Source: Ralstonia sp. UBA689 (GTDB lineage: Bacteria > Pseudomonadota > Gammaproteobacteria > Burkholderiales > Burkholderiaceae). Taken from it: a stretch of 19,859 bases of DNA. Positions 1 through 7,982 of the stretch are shown piece by piece. Positions within the stretch are counted from its first letter, which is position 1, and every line of letters begins with the position of its first letter. The stretch lies in the NCBI RefSeq assembly GCF_002298975.1, contig NZ_DBMV01000033.1, positions 295,271-315,129 on the forward strand. The letters run 5' to 3'. The position numbers were made by a program, and so were the translations under genes. Under the pieces are notes generated by a model. That model was not told the DNA's origin. It saw only the letters and a program-made list of their open reading frames with translations, and did no database searches.

Positions 1-53
1 CCCGGCAGGGGACGAAACCGGGGATGAACCAACAGTGCTAACCGTCAGGCTGC

Positions 54-995
54 TCAGCCCGCTACAGCCCGCAACAACCGCTGCTGATACGCCTGCAAAT
101 GCGCATACACCACGCGCAGCAGCGACACATCCACTCCCAACGCGCGCCCGCGCCGCAGCATATCGCCGACGATCTGGTCGGCTTCGATACGCCCGCCGCT
201 CTCCAAATCGCGCAGCATCGACGCCGTCATCGGCGAGCCAGCCTTGGTGAGAAACTCCAGCCCGCGCGCCCGCGCCTGAGCGCGGATCGGATACCCCGAC
301 GTAGCCGACACGGCCCCGCACGCGGCAAACATCTCCTCACTGAGCGCCTTGCCTTCCTCGGTGGCAACGATCTCGCCCACCGAGGCGCGCATGACGCACG
401 TCATCGACGCGAGCGAGGTGATGAAGACAAACTTCTCCCACATGTCCTGCATCACGTTCTCTGCCAGTACGGAGTCGAACTGCGCGGTCGCGAAGACGTC
501 CTTGATGGCTTGCGTGCGCTCGTGCGGCGCATTGGGCGTGCGCTCGCCGAAGGTGATGGAGTGCAGCGGGTTCAGATGCAGCACGGCGCCGTCCGGTGCG
601 CTGGCCGCGCTGATGTGGCACAGGCCGCCGAGCACGCGCGACTCGCCAAAGGCGGCATCCAGCCGCTCCAGGTGGGCCAGGCCGTTGAGCACCGGCAGCA
701 CCATCGTGCGCTCGCCCACCACGGGGCGGATCGCGGCGATGGCGTCGTCGAGGTCGTAGGCCTTGCAGCTCAGCAGCACGAGGTCGGCGTGGCCCCAGGC
801 GGAAGCCTCGTCAGCGGTGATGACCTGGATGGGGAAGCGCACGTCGCCCAACGGACTGCGGATCTCCAGGCCGTGTTCGCGCAGCTTGGCCGCGCGTGCC
901 GGCCGCACCAGGAAGGTCACGTTCGCGCCCGCCTGGGTGAGCCGTCCGCCGAAATAGCCGCCGGTGCCGCCGGCCCCAAGTACCAGAATCCGCAT
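54..995 (-). CDS. panE: Ketopantoate reductase family protein (PanE/ApbA-like)
   Basis: A 313-residue cytoplasmic oxidoreductase of the 2-dehydropantoate 2-reductase family. The classical member reduces ketopantoate to pantoate with NADPH in pantothenate and CoA synthesis. The N-terminus shows the Rossmann motif GAGGTGG (residues 7-13). The LNGL turn (103-106) holds the usual substrate-site Asn, Lys188 in MWEKF is the expected catalytic lysine, and an ESGGRIEAD segment near 265-273 holds the conserved acidic residue. Length is normal. The ATG at 995 is preceded by a GGAG-type ribosome site about 7 bases upstream. Odd point: four residues after the catalytic Lys, where the E. coli enzyme has Asn, this protein has Ile. 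It may therefore be a paralogue acting on another 2-keto acid. Family assignment is firm; the exact substrate is inferred. It is divergent from ttcA across a 176-base gap. Confidence 0.85.
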   Translation of the reverse strand: MRILVLGAGGTGGYFGGRLTQAGANVTFLVRPARAAKLREHGLEIRSPLGDVRFPIQVITADEASAWGHADLVLLSCKAYDLDDAIAAIRPVVGERTMVLPVLNGLAHLERLDAAFGESRVLGGLCHISAASAPDGAVLHLNPLHSITFGERTPNAPHERTQAIKDVFATAQFDSVLAENVMQDMWEKFVFITSLASMTCVMRASVGEIVATEEGKALSEEMFAACGAVSATSGYPIRAQARARGLEFLTKAGSPMTASMLRDLESGGRIEADQIVGDMLRRGRALGVDVSLLRVVYAHLQAYQQRLLRAVAG

Positions 996-1100
996 TGCTG
1001 TCTCCGTAGTGCGACGATGATGAAGCCAACGATTCTAGGACGGTTCGTCCAAGCCTGCAGACGCCGCTCCGTGCGCGATACGGACGCTGTGCGGGCACGC

Positions 1101-1106
1101 TAAAAT
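1101..1106 (+). promoter_or_regulatory. Candidate -10 element for ttcA
   Basis: A TAAAAT hexamer in a GC-rich gap between the divergent panE-like gene and ttcA. It has the same GCTAAAAT form as the element upstream of glmU. It lies about 65 bases before the ttcA start. No convincing -35 box is visible at 16-18 bases upstream, so the call rests on base composition and position only. Confidence 0.25.
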
Positions 1107-1171
1107 ACTGATTTTCCTCACGATTTGACGCTCGTTCGGCCATTATTCAGCGCTGGCGGCGTCGGCATGCC

Positions 1172-2119
1172 ATGACGTTTTCCAACAATTTCCACCGCCT
1201 CGAAACCCGCCTGCAGTCGCAGGTTGGCCGCGCCATCGGCGACTTCAAGATGATCGAGGACGGCGACACCGTGCTCGTGTGCCTGTCCGGCGGCAAGGAT
1301 TCGTACACGATGCTGTCGATCCTGATGGCGCTGCAGAAGCGCGCGCCGGTCGACTTCAAGCTGATCGCCATGAACCTCGATCAGAAGCAGCCGGGCTTTC
1401 CGGAAGACGTGCTGCCCAACTACCTGAAGAAGGTGGGTGTGGAGTATGTGATCGTCGAGGCGGATACATATTCGATCGTCAAGGAGAAGGTGCCCGAGGG
1501 CAAGACCACGTGCTCGCTTTGCTCGCGCCTGCGCCGCGGCGTGATCTACCGCACCGCCAAGGAACTGGGCGCCAACAAGATCGCGCTGGGCCACCACCGC
1601 GACGACATCGTCAACACGTTCTTCCTGAACATGTTCTTCGGCGGCAAGATGAAGTCGATGCCGCCCAAGCTCGCCACTGACAACGGCGACCACATCGTCA
1701 TCCGCCCGCTGGCCTACTGCGCTGAAAAGGAGATCGCCTCCTACGCGCGTGCGATGGAATTCCCCATCATCCCGTGCAACCTGTGCGGCTCGCAGGAGAA
1801 CCTGCAGCGCAAGAAGGTCAAGGAGATGCTGCTGGAGTGGGAGCGCCAGCACCCGGGGCGCATCGACAACATCTTTGCCGCGCTGCAGAACGTGGTGCCC
1901 GCGCACTTGGCCGATACCACGCTGTTCGATTTCAATGGCCTCTCCACAGGCCTGGCGAAGATCGGCGAGGACGCGCTTTTCGGTCAAACCTCGTACGACC
2001 AGGCGCCGCTGGTGTTTGCGGGCTCGCATGATGACCGCATCGAGTTCGTGCGCTTCGAGCGCAACCCGGAGCGCAAGCCTGCTGACGCAACCGCTGCCGG
2101 CGAGTCTGCCGCCAACTGA
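1172..2119 (+). CDS. ttcA: tRNA 2-thiocytidine(32) synthetase TtcA
   Basis: A 315-residue cytoplasmic tRNA-modifying enzyme. The family adenylates C32 of certain tRNAs with ATP and replaces the oxygen with sulfur, using an oxygen-sensitive iron-sulfur cluster. The ATP PP-loop SGGKDS is at residues 39-44. CSLC (Cys114, Cys117) and CNLC (Cys202, Cys205) are the two CxxC pairs of the family. The HHRDD motif is at 141-145. Length fits the family. The ATG at 1172 is the first in-frame start after an upstream stop near 1100 and has no strong ribosome site; no in-frame alternative upstream was found. It converges on the lipoprotein gene with only 7 bases between the two stop codons. Confidence 0.95.
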   Translation: MTFSNNFHRLETRLQSQVGRAIGDFKMIEDGDTVLVCLSGGKDSYTMLSILMALQKRAPVDFKLIAMNLDQKQPGFPEDVLPNYLKKVGVEYVIVEADTYSIVKEKVPEGKTTCSLCSRLRRGVIYRTAKELGANKIALGHHRDDIVNTFFLNMFFGGKMKSMPPKLATDNGDHIVIRPLAYCAEKEIASYARAMEFPIIPCNLCGSQENLQRKKVKEMLLEWERQHPGRIDNIFAALQNVVPAHLADTTLFDFNGLSTGLAKIGEDALFGQTSYDQAPLVFAGSHDDRIEFVRFERNPERKPADATAAGESAAN

Positions 2120-2133
2120 TTGGTCCTCAGTTG
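2113..2133. terminator. Hairpin spanning two convergent stop codons
   Basis: CAACTGA (2113-2119) and TCAGTTG (2127-2133) form a perfect 7-bp stem with a 7-base loop. The stop codon of ttcA is in one arm and that of the minus-strand lipoprotein gene is in the other. Its symmetry suits a bidirectional transcription end, but no long T run follows on either side, so it is a weak terminator candidate. Confidence 0.3.
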
Positions 2134-3077
2134 TTCTGAGCCCGCGCGGCAGGGGCTGCCTCGCCGTCGCTCACGAGGTCGCGCACGTCGTTGATCCAGC
2201 CTTGCAGGCGGTCGCGCGCGTGCTGCCTCTGGCGCGGCGTGGTCAGGTTGGCAATGGTCACGAGCATGGCCGTGTCGGCTTCGCGGCGCAGGCGTTGCTG
2301 CACGCCGCGCTCGCCGGGCGCGTGCTGCCATAGGTCCGCATAGGCGGTGAGCCACTGCACGATGGTCGCCTCGTCGGGGTGTTCCTGCTGCACGCGTGCG
2401 ATCAGTGCCAGCCAGACCTGCTGGCGGGCGACGCGCTCGTCGTACCGGGCTGGTGTGCTTTCCACCATCGGGACGATGGCCGACCGGACAGCCTGCTCCT
2501 GCTCGGCCGAGAAGCTGCCGTACACCAGTCGCGCATCTTCCATGACCTTCTTGAGGCGGGCGCGCAGGCGTTCTTCGGGGTCGTCACTCAGATAGCGGCG
2601 CCGGAACCTCTCGTTGCTTTCCTGGAGCCTCTTCTGCACGTGCGCAAGCTGCGCGGGCGTGGTGGAGAGCAGCAGGCGGGCGATATCGGGCTTGGCCTGA
2701 TCGAAGGCGGCGCGGCCGAACTGCTGGAAGGCGTCCTGGTATACGCGCATCTGCCGCGCCGTAACAGGCTGCTGCAGTTCGCCCTGCGCGCGCAGCAGGA
2801 GGGCAGCCATGCGCGGCAACTGATCATGCCGGTGCCATACAAAGAGACGTGCAATCGCCTCACGCGTGGGCCCGGTCTGGGCGTCCTGCAGATCGAATTG
2901 CCCGTCGACCCACAAGTAGGTCAACCGGCTGCCTTGGTTGTAACCGAGTTTCACGGTGCTGCAAGCCGCCAGGATGACCGCCGCCAGGACGATCAGCCAG
3001 CGGGCTAGCCGGCCCGGCAATGGCGCAATTGCAATAATTCGACCATTCGGCCGGTTCAGCCGGGGGGGAGGCCCCAT
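2127..3077 (-). CDS. DUF6279-like lipoprotein
   Basis: A 316-residue predicted lipoprotein of unknown function. A basic n-region and hydrophobic stretch (residues about 23-38) end in the lipobox LAAC with Cys39. The following CSTVKLGYN and a nearby YLWVDGQFDL segment are what I associate with the DUF6279 lipoprotein family of beta- and gamma-proteobacteria. The rest is helix-rich and charged, with no catalytic motif that I recognise. The start at 3077 places the signal sequence correctly. The reading frame stays open for another 219 codons upstream, but that part is antisense to glmU and has no signal sequence, so it was left out. No good ribosome site is visible. Codons 3-5 contain a run of seven C on the coding strand. 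It is divergent from glmU; the role is unknown. Confidence 0.75.
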   Translation of the reverse strand: MGPPPRLNRPNGRIIAIAPLPGRLARWLIVLAAVILAACSTVKLGYNQGSRLTYLWVDGQFDLQDAQTGPTREAIARLFVWHRHDQLPRMAALLLRAQGELQQPVTARQMRVYQDAFQQFGRAAFDQAKPDIARLLLSTTPAQLAHVQKRLQESNERFRRRYLSDDPEERLRARLKKVMEDARLVYGSFSAEQEQAVRSAIVPMVESTPARYDERVARQQVWLALIARVQQEHPDEATIVQWLTAYADLWQHAPGERGVQQRLRREADTAMLVTIANLTTPRQRQHARDRLQGWINDVRDLVSDGEAAPAARAQNN

Positions 3078-3085
3078 GCTAAAAT
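3077..3085 (+). promoter_or_regulatory. Candidate extended -10 promoter of glmU
   Basis: TGCTAAAAT matches the extended -10 form (TG, one base, then a TAAAAT hexamer). It overlaps the first codon of the divergent lipoprotein gene and would give a glmU leader of about 155 bases. No strong -35 is seen, as is usual for extended -10 promoters. Position and composition are the only support. Confidence 0.35.
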
Positions 3086-3248
3086 TTTCAACCTGTGTCT
3101 TATCCGCCGCAAAAGCGCCCCGCAGAAGGGTTTGCAGGCAGTCCAGCCAACCTGGGGGGAGGTGGCGGGCGGCAGGTTCCGGGCGGCCATTTTCGAACTC
3201 GGATACCCGCCGCAGGCTATCGCTTCGGGTCACTTTAGGAATCTCCTT

Positions 3249-4616
3249 GTGAATATCGTCATCCTTGCCGCGGGGCTGGGCAAACGCATGCGCTCCGCCC
3301 TGCCGAAAGTGCTGCATCCGCTGGCCGGCAAACCGCTGCTGGCCCACGTTATCGAAACCGCGCGCTCCATGTCGCCGTCGCGTTTGGTGGTCGTGGTCGG
3401 CCACGGCGGCGAGCGTGTGCGCGAGATGGTCGGCGCGCCCGATGTCAGCTTCGCGACGCAGGACCAACAACTCGGCACCGGCCACGCCGTCATGCAGGCG
3501 GCGGATCAGCTCGATGAGAGCGTACCCACCCTTGTGCTCTACGGCGACGTGCCGCTCACCCGCGCCGAGACGCTGGGCGCGCTGGTCGGCGCCGCCGGGC
3601 AGGATCACCTGGGCGTGCTGACCGTGCACCTGGACGATCCGACCGGCTACGGCCGCATCGTGCGCGACGCCACCGGCCGCATCACCCGCATCGTCGAGCA
3701 GAAAGACGCCAACGAAACACAGCTTGCCATCCACGAGGTCAATACCGGCATCCTGGTTTGCCCGACGGCCAAGCTCAAGACGTGGCTCGCGACCCTACGC
3801 AACGACAATGCCCAGGGCGAGTATTACCTGACCGACGTAATCGAGCGCGCCGCAAACGACGGCGTGCCCATCACCTCTGCCCACCCGCTGGCCGAATGGG
3901 AAACGCTGGGTGTCAACAGCAAGGTGCAACTGGCAGAACTGGAACGCATCCACCAGCGCAACCTAGCGCAGCAACTGCTGGAAGACGGCGTCACGCTGAT
4001 CGACCCGGCGCGCATCGACATCCGAGGCAAGCTCACGTGCGGCCGCGACGTGGTGATCGACGTCAACTGCATCTTCGAAGGCAATGTCACGCTGGGCGAC
4101 GGCGCGCGCATTGGCGCGAATGCGGTGATTCGCGATGCGGCCATCGACGCCGGCGCGGAGATTCTGCCGTTCTGCCACATCGAGCAAGCCAAGGTGGGCG
4201 CCGACTCGCGCATCGGCCCATACGCGCGCCTGCGCCCGGGCACCGAGCTGGCCGAAGACGTGCACATCGGCAACTTTGTCGAGGTCAAGAACAGCCAGAT
4301 CGCGGCGCACAGCAAGGCCAACCACCTGGCCTATGTGGGCGACGCCACGGTGGGCTCGCGCGTGAACATCGGCGCGGGCACCATCACCTGCAATTACGAC
4401 GGCGCGAACAAGTTCCGCACCATCATCGAGGACGACGCCTTTATCGGCTCCGACACGCAGCTTGTGGCGCCGGTGCGCGTGGGCAAGGGCGCGACGCTGG
4501 GCGCCGGCACCACGCTGACCAAGGACGCGCCGGAAGGCAAGCTGACGGTTTCGCGTGCGCGCCAGACCACCATTGAAAGCTGGCAGCGGCCGGTCAAGCA
4601 GAAGAAGCAAGCCTGA
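3249..4616 (+). CDS. glmU: Bifunctional GlmU: N-acetyltransferase / uridylyltransferase
   Basis: A 455-residue cytoplasmic enzyme. It acetylates glucosamine-1-phosphate with acetyl-CoA and then couples the product to UTP, giving UDP-N-acetylglucosamine for peptidoglycan and LPS. The N-terminal nucleotidyltransferase domain (about 1-225) shows LAAGLGKRM (6-14), the QLGTGHA loop, YGDVPL with metal-binding Asp100, and Asn223. The C-terminal left-handed beta-helix (about 250-440) has hexapeptide repeats and HLAYVGDA with His359, the expected acetyltransferase base, followed by NIGAGTITCNYDG. The GTG start is chosen because AGGA lies 8 bases upstream and the protein then begins MNIVILAAG as in the family; an ATG at 3132 would add 39 unrelated residues. 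Length matches E. coli GlmU (456). glmS follows after 117 bases. Confidence 0.97.
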   Translation: MNIVILAAGLGKRMRSALPKVLHPLAGKPLLAHVIETARSMSPSRLVVVVGHGGERVREMVGAPDVSFATQDQQLGTGHAVMQAADQLDESVPTLVLYGDVPLTRAETLGALVGAAGQDHLGVLTVHLDDPTGYGRIVRDATGRITRIVEQKDANETQLAIHEVNTGILVCPTAKLKTWLATLRNDNAQGEYYLTDVIERAANDGVPITSAHPLAEWETLGVNSKVQLAELERIHQRNLAQQLLEDGVTLIDPARIDIRGKLTCGRDVVIDVNCIFEGNVTLGDGARIGANAVIRDAAIDAGAEILPFCHIEQAKVGADSRIGPYARLRPGTELAEDVHIGNFVEVKNSQIAAHSKANHLAYVGDATVGSRVNIGAGTITCNYDGANKFRTIIEDDAFIGSDTQLVAPVRVGKGATLGAGTTLTKDAPEGKLTVSRARQTTIESWQRPVKQKKQA

Positions 4617-4629
4617 CAGGTTTTCTCCT

Positions 4630-4658
4630 GCGCCGAACAGCGGATGCCGCTGCGGCGC
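4630..4658 (+). other. Hairpin in the glmU-glmS gap
   Basis: GCGCC (4630-4634) pairs with GGCGC (4654-4658), and CAGCGG (4638-4643) pairs with CCGCTG (4647-4652) around a 3-base loop, with a small internal bulge. No T run follows, so it is not a classical terminator. It lies 75 bases before glmS and could be an RNA-processing or attenuation structure in a glmUS transcript. Confidence 0.35.
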
Positions 4659-4733
4659 ACGAGCATCGATACTGAATAAATGCAGTCCGAGCGCGGCGCA
4701 CAATGCAGCCGTGCTCCAACCGGAGAAATCAAC

Positions 4734-6572
4734 ATGTGCGGTATCGTTGGCGCAGTTTCCACGCGCAATATCGTTCCCGTCCTGATCGAAGGCCTGCGCC
4801 GCCTGGAATACCGCGGCTATGACTCGTGCGGCGTGGCCGTGCAGCGCGACGGCCAGCTTGAGCGTGCACGCACCGTCTCGCGCGTGGCCGACCTCGATGC
4901 CCAGGCACAGACCAGCCACCTGGATGGCGCCATCGGCATCGCCCATACGCGTTGGGCGACGCACGGCAAGCCGGACACCATCAACGCTCACCCGCATTTC
5001 TCGGGCGACACCATCGCGCTGGTGCACAACGGCATCATCGAGAACTACGAAGCGTTGCGTGAAGAGCTCAAGGCCGTCGGTTACGGCTTTGAATCGCAGA
5101 CCGACACCGAGGTGGTCGCCCACCTGATCCACCAGGCCTACACGTACCCGAGCAGCGCCACGCGCGGCAACCTGTTTGCCTCGGTGCGCGCATCGGTCAA
5201 GCGTCTGCACGGCGCATATGCGATTGCCGTGTTCGCACGCGACAACCCCGACGTGGTGGTGGGCGCGCGCGCGGGCTCGCCGCTGGTGGTGGCCATTGGC
5301 GAGCACGAGTCGTTCCTCGCTTCCGACGCGTTGGCTGTGGCCGGCACCGCCAACCGCATGGCCTACCTGGAAGAGGGCGATGTGGTGGAGATCACGCGCG
5401 AGGGCTTTACCGTGGCCGATGTGCATGACCACATTGTCGAGCGCGAGATCAAGGAAGTGGGGGGATATGCCGCCGCCGTGGAGCTGGGCCCCTTCCGCCA
5501 CTTCATGCAGAAGGAAATCTTCGAGCAGCCGCGCGCCCTGGGCGACACACTCGAAGGCATCCAGGGCTTTGCGCCCGACCTGTTTGGCCCGCGCGCGGCA
5601 GAGATCCTGCCCAAGGTCGACAGCGTGCTGATCCTGGCCTGCGGCACGAGCTACTACTCGGGCTGCACCGCCAAGTATTGGCTGGAGTCGATCGCCAAGA
5701 TCCCGACGCAGGTGGAAGTCGCCAGCGAATACCGCTATCGCGATACCGTGCCCAATCCGAACGCGCTGGTCGTCGTGATCTCGCAATCGGGCGAGACTGC
5801 CGACACGCTGGCTGCGCTGCGCCATGCACGCGAACTGGGTCACACGCACACGCTGGCGGTGTGCAACGTGGCGACCAGCGCCATGGTGCGCGAGACCGAA
5901 CTCAAGTTCCTCACGCGTGCCGGCACCGAGATCGGCGTTGCGTCCACCAAGGCGTTCACCACGCAGTTGGCCGCCTTGTACATGCTGGCGCTGACGTTTG
6001 CCAAGCTGCGTGGCCATCTGAGCGCCGCGCAGGAAGAAGACGCGCTGCGCCACCTGCGCCACCTGCCTTCCGCACTGAACGCCGTGCTGGCGCTGGAGCC
6101 GCAGATCATTGCGTGGTCGGAAGAATTCGCCCGCCGCGAGAACGCGCTGTTCCTGGGCCGCGGTCTGCATTACCCGATCGCCCTGGAGGGCGCGCTCAAG
6201 CTCAAGGAAATCTCATACATCCACGCCGAGGCTTACCCGGCTGGCGAACTCAAGCACGGACCGCTGGCCCTGGTGACCGACCAGATGCCGGTCGTGACGG
6301 TGGCCCCGAACGACGCGCTGCTCGAGAAGCTCAAGTCAAACATCCAGGAAGTGCGCGCGCGCGGCGGCAAGCTGTACGTGTTTGCCGACGCCGATACGCA
6401 CATCCAGTCGAGCGACGGCATCCAGGTGATCCGCATGCCGGAGCACTATGGGCAGCTTTCGCCGATCCTGCACGTGGTGCCGCTGCAATTGCTGGCGTAT
6501 CACACGGCGCTGGCGCGCGGTACGGATGTCGATAAGCCGCGCAATTTGGCCAAATCTGTGACGGTGGAGTGA
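4734..6572 (+). CDS. glmS: Glucosamine-6-phosphate synthase GlmS
   Basis: A 612-residue cytoplasmic isomerising amidotransferase that converts fructose-6-phosphate and glutamine to glucosamine-6-phosphate and glutamate, the first step of hexosamine synthesis. The mature protein begins at Cys2 (MCGIVGAV), the glutaminase nucleophile. RRLEYRGYDS (22-31), HTRWATHG (71-78) and HNGIIENY (98-105) line the glutamine site. Two SIS sugar-isomerase domains follow; the first has ACGTSYYSG and SQSGETADTL, the second GRGLHYPIALEGALKLKE. The C-terminus DVDKPRNLAKSVTVE is the conserved sugar-site tail. Length is typical. The start at 4734 is fixed by the required Cys2 and a GGAG ribosome site 7 bases upstream. 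It probably forms an operon with glmU. No glmS ribozyme-like leader is apparent. Confidence 0.98.
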   Translation: MCGIVGAVSTRNIVPVLIEGLRRLEYRGYDSCGVAVQRDGQLERARTVSRVADLDAQAQTSHLDGAIGIAHTRWATHGKPDTINAHPHFSGDTIALVHNGIIENYEALREELKAVGYGFESQTDTEVVAHLIHQAYTYPSSATRGNLFASVRASVKRLHGAYAIAVFARDNPDVVVGARAGSPLVVAIGEHESFLASDALAVAGTANRMAYLEEGDVVEITREGFTVADVHDHIVEREIKEVGGYAAAVELGPFRHFMQKEIFEQPRALGDTLEGIQGFAPDLFGPRAAEILPKVDSVLILACGTSYYSGCTAKYWLESIAKIPTQVEVASEYRYRDTVPNPNALVVVISQSGETADTLAALRHARELGHTHTLAVCNVATSAMVRETELKFLTRAGTEIGVASTKAFTTQLAALYMLALTFAKLRGHLSAAQEEDALRHLRHLPSALNAVLALEPQIIAWSEEFARRENALFLGRGLHYPIALEGALKLKEISYIHAEAYPAGELKHGPLALVTDQMPVVTVAPNDALLEKLKSNIQEVRARGGKLYVFADADTHIQSSDGIQVIRMPEHYGQLSPILHVVPLQLLAYHTALARGTDVDKPRNLAKSVTVE

Positions 6573-6600
6573 GGGTGTTACTGAATACGGCGGCGACTGG
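6537..6600 (+). other. attTn7-type site at the glmS 3' end
   Basis: The last 12 codons of glmS encode the conserved PRNLAKSVTVE tail. This DNA is what TnsD-type proteins of Tn7 relatives recognise, with insertion normally about 25 bases past the stop (near 6597 here). The site is recognised by its coding sequence. I see no Tn7 end or tns gene, so an actual insertion is not shown. The neighbouring defence relic starts within about 60 bases. Confidence 0.45.
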
Positions 6601-6631
6601 CTCTAAGCATTTGATGAAGCCAAAAAGTGCA

Positions 6632-7776
6632 TTAGAACTGCCCAGTCCCCGCCCTAGATTTGTCCGGAAGTCTAAGCCTGGCGTGGAATTGGGCTTTTCT
6701 AATGCAATGACAAGTAGCTGCAACTTGGTTGTGCGGTCCAGATTTTGGCCTTTCGACGTCATACACCTCTGCGCATCCGCATTTCACGCAGACGGAAAAT
6801 CCGAGTCCTTCCCCTTGCATGTTCTTGCCCTTGTTTAAGGTCAACAAGCGCTTGTCTATTGCGTGGGCATATCGCAGGTAAGGCCCCTCATCTTTGAAGT
6901 CGAATGTCTCAGCGTCGGTCGGCTGAGGGTACTGTGCCATTGTCGCGTAAGTCACGTCTTGGTCACGGTCCTCTTCCTTGAGAGCACGTGCATTTTCTGG
7001 CCCAAAAACTTCCGGCTCAATCATCAGCCTGCTCTTAAGGGGGCCAGCGCATACCGGGCAGACCGCCCCATAGAAGATGAGGTGGTCACCGCGAGCAGCC
7101 TTGGTTTCTTCAATTCTTGGGAGATGATGCCGCGGGACTGGCCGTAAACCGTGTTGAACTCGTCGTAAACTTCCATGCTTCGTATGAGGCAAGCGACTAG
7201 CTTGCCGCCAAGAAGCATGTTGTACGGCGGTACGGCGCCGAGTACATATGCGTCCATGATGTTGACCAGTCGGTCTGCCCTGTCCGAGCCCGTCCATCCG
7301 ATATGGCTGTCTCTTGCGGACAGATTGAAGACCGGGTCACCAATGGCAAAAATACCAATCAGCTTTCCATTGCTGTCGTCCCATACCAAGTATCGCAATC
7401 GTCTCCCGAACCCGCTCGACACAGGTACTGACCAGGTAAGCGAAGCGAGTCGAAAAAGGTCCGCTTGCCATTTTCCGCTTTCAACGCGCTCAATTCTTGG
7501 CTTGATGTGGTCGACGACCACATCACTGCCCGACGCAAAATAGCCCTGCAGGTCCGTCAAGTTACGCGCGATAAATTGTGCCTGCCCCTTGAGAATATCT
7601 CTTCGTTGCGGCGCATGGAGTTGACGAATTATGTCTTTTGTTTCTCCAGGCGCAACCAACTCGCCGTTCTGTGCACGGCTAAAACCCAAGTTGGCTAAGT
7701 GCCGGCGAAGTCGCCGCTTCAGAAGCGCCTCCCTTGTGTTGACACGAACAATCTGGGCGGTTGACTTGGGAGGCAT
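6632..7776 (-). pseudogene. Decayed DruA (DUF4338)-like gene fused to a DUF1998-type helicase tail
   Basis: Reading from 7776, about 240 residues resemble DruA/DUF4338 of Druantia anti-phage systems: RLRYLVWDD (125-133), DPVFNLSARDSHIGW (147-161), MDAYVLGAVPPYN (174-186), LLGGKLVA and the SSSMGRSARY segment near 233-242. The frame stops at 7024, well short of the length I would expect for DruA. A second minus-strand frame, open down to 6632, then carries CPVC, LLTLNKG and GFSVCVKCGCAE. This cysteine pattern looks like the MZB/DUF1998 C-terminal region of DruE-type helicases, not DruA. A third frame contains LDFRTN near 6660-6680, possibly the decayed end of the same domain. I infer a deletion joining the middle of druA to late druE, plus frameshifts. 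The start at 7776 is the ATG nearest the recognisable domain; an ATG at 7887 is also in frame. GC content is visibly lower than in the glm genes. Druantia identity comes from motif recall and was not searched. Confidence 0.55.
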
Positions 7777-7800
7777 GGAGTCTCTTGCACGAGATGGTAG

Positions 7801-7818
7801 GCGAGGCCCATGCCTCGC
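7801..7818 (-). other. Perfect 7-bp hairpin in the leader of the DruA-like relic
   Basis: GCGAGGC (7801-7807) and GCCTCGC (7812-7818) enclose a 4-base loop. It lies between the candidate promoter at 7829-7834 and the relic's start at 7776. No T run follows on the minus strand. It may be a leader structure, or a weak transcription stop downstream of the CDI locus. Confidence 0.35.
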
Positions 7819-7828
7819 GGGAGAGGAA

Positions 7829-7834
7829 ATTATA
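7829..7834 (-). promoter_or_regulatory. Consensus -10 box ahead of the DruA-like relic
   Basis: The minus strand reads TATAAT, a perfect sigma70 -10 hexamer, about 55 bases before the ATG at 7776. The hexamer 17 bases further upstream (CATTTC) is a poor -35. The position favours the start at 7776 over 7887, since a transcript from here would exclude the upstream ATG. Confidence 0.4.
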
Positions 7835-7982
7835 GGGCTACGGGAAGGCACGAAATGCTTTAGGTAGCAGTTAACCGAGCCCCGCACACGTCCAACTTAT
7901 CCGCGCAGCTTCGTCCGAATGAAAATGAATGAGACTGCGCCGCTTCACCGTCGTCCCAACGGGGCATCAGTTGTCTAGCAGG

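Noticed and set aside
99..1103. A 334-codon plus-strand frame opposite the panE-like gene
   Set aside because: It is antisense to a gene with clear Rossmann and catalytic motifs, and its translation is His/Arg-rich with no domain.
3132..3248. Earlier ATG start for glmU at 3132
   Set aside because: The added 39 residues do not resemble GlmU, whereas the GTG at 3249 has an AGGA ribosome site and gives the family N-terminus.
3078..3734. N-terminal extension of the DUF6279-like lipoprotein by 219 codons
   Set aside because: The extension runs antisense through the glmU promoter, leader and coding region and would bury the lipoprotein signal sequence mid-protein.
3963..6170. A 735-codon minus-strand frame opposite glmU and glmS
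   Set aside because: It is a shadow of two confidently identified housekeeping genes, with no start context and low-complexity His/Arg/Ala-rich translation.
6331..6762. A 143-codon minus-strand frame across the glmS end as a separate gene
   Set aside because: Its C-terminal two-fifths is antisense to glmS. Only the short LDFRTN piece is of interest, as possible decayed helicase tail, and it is covered under the relic.
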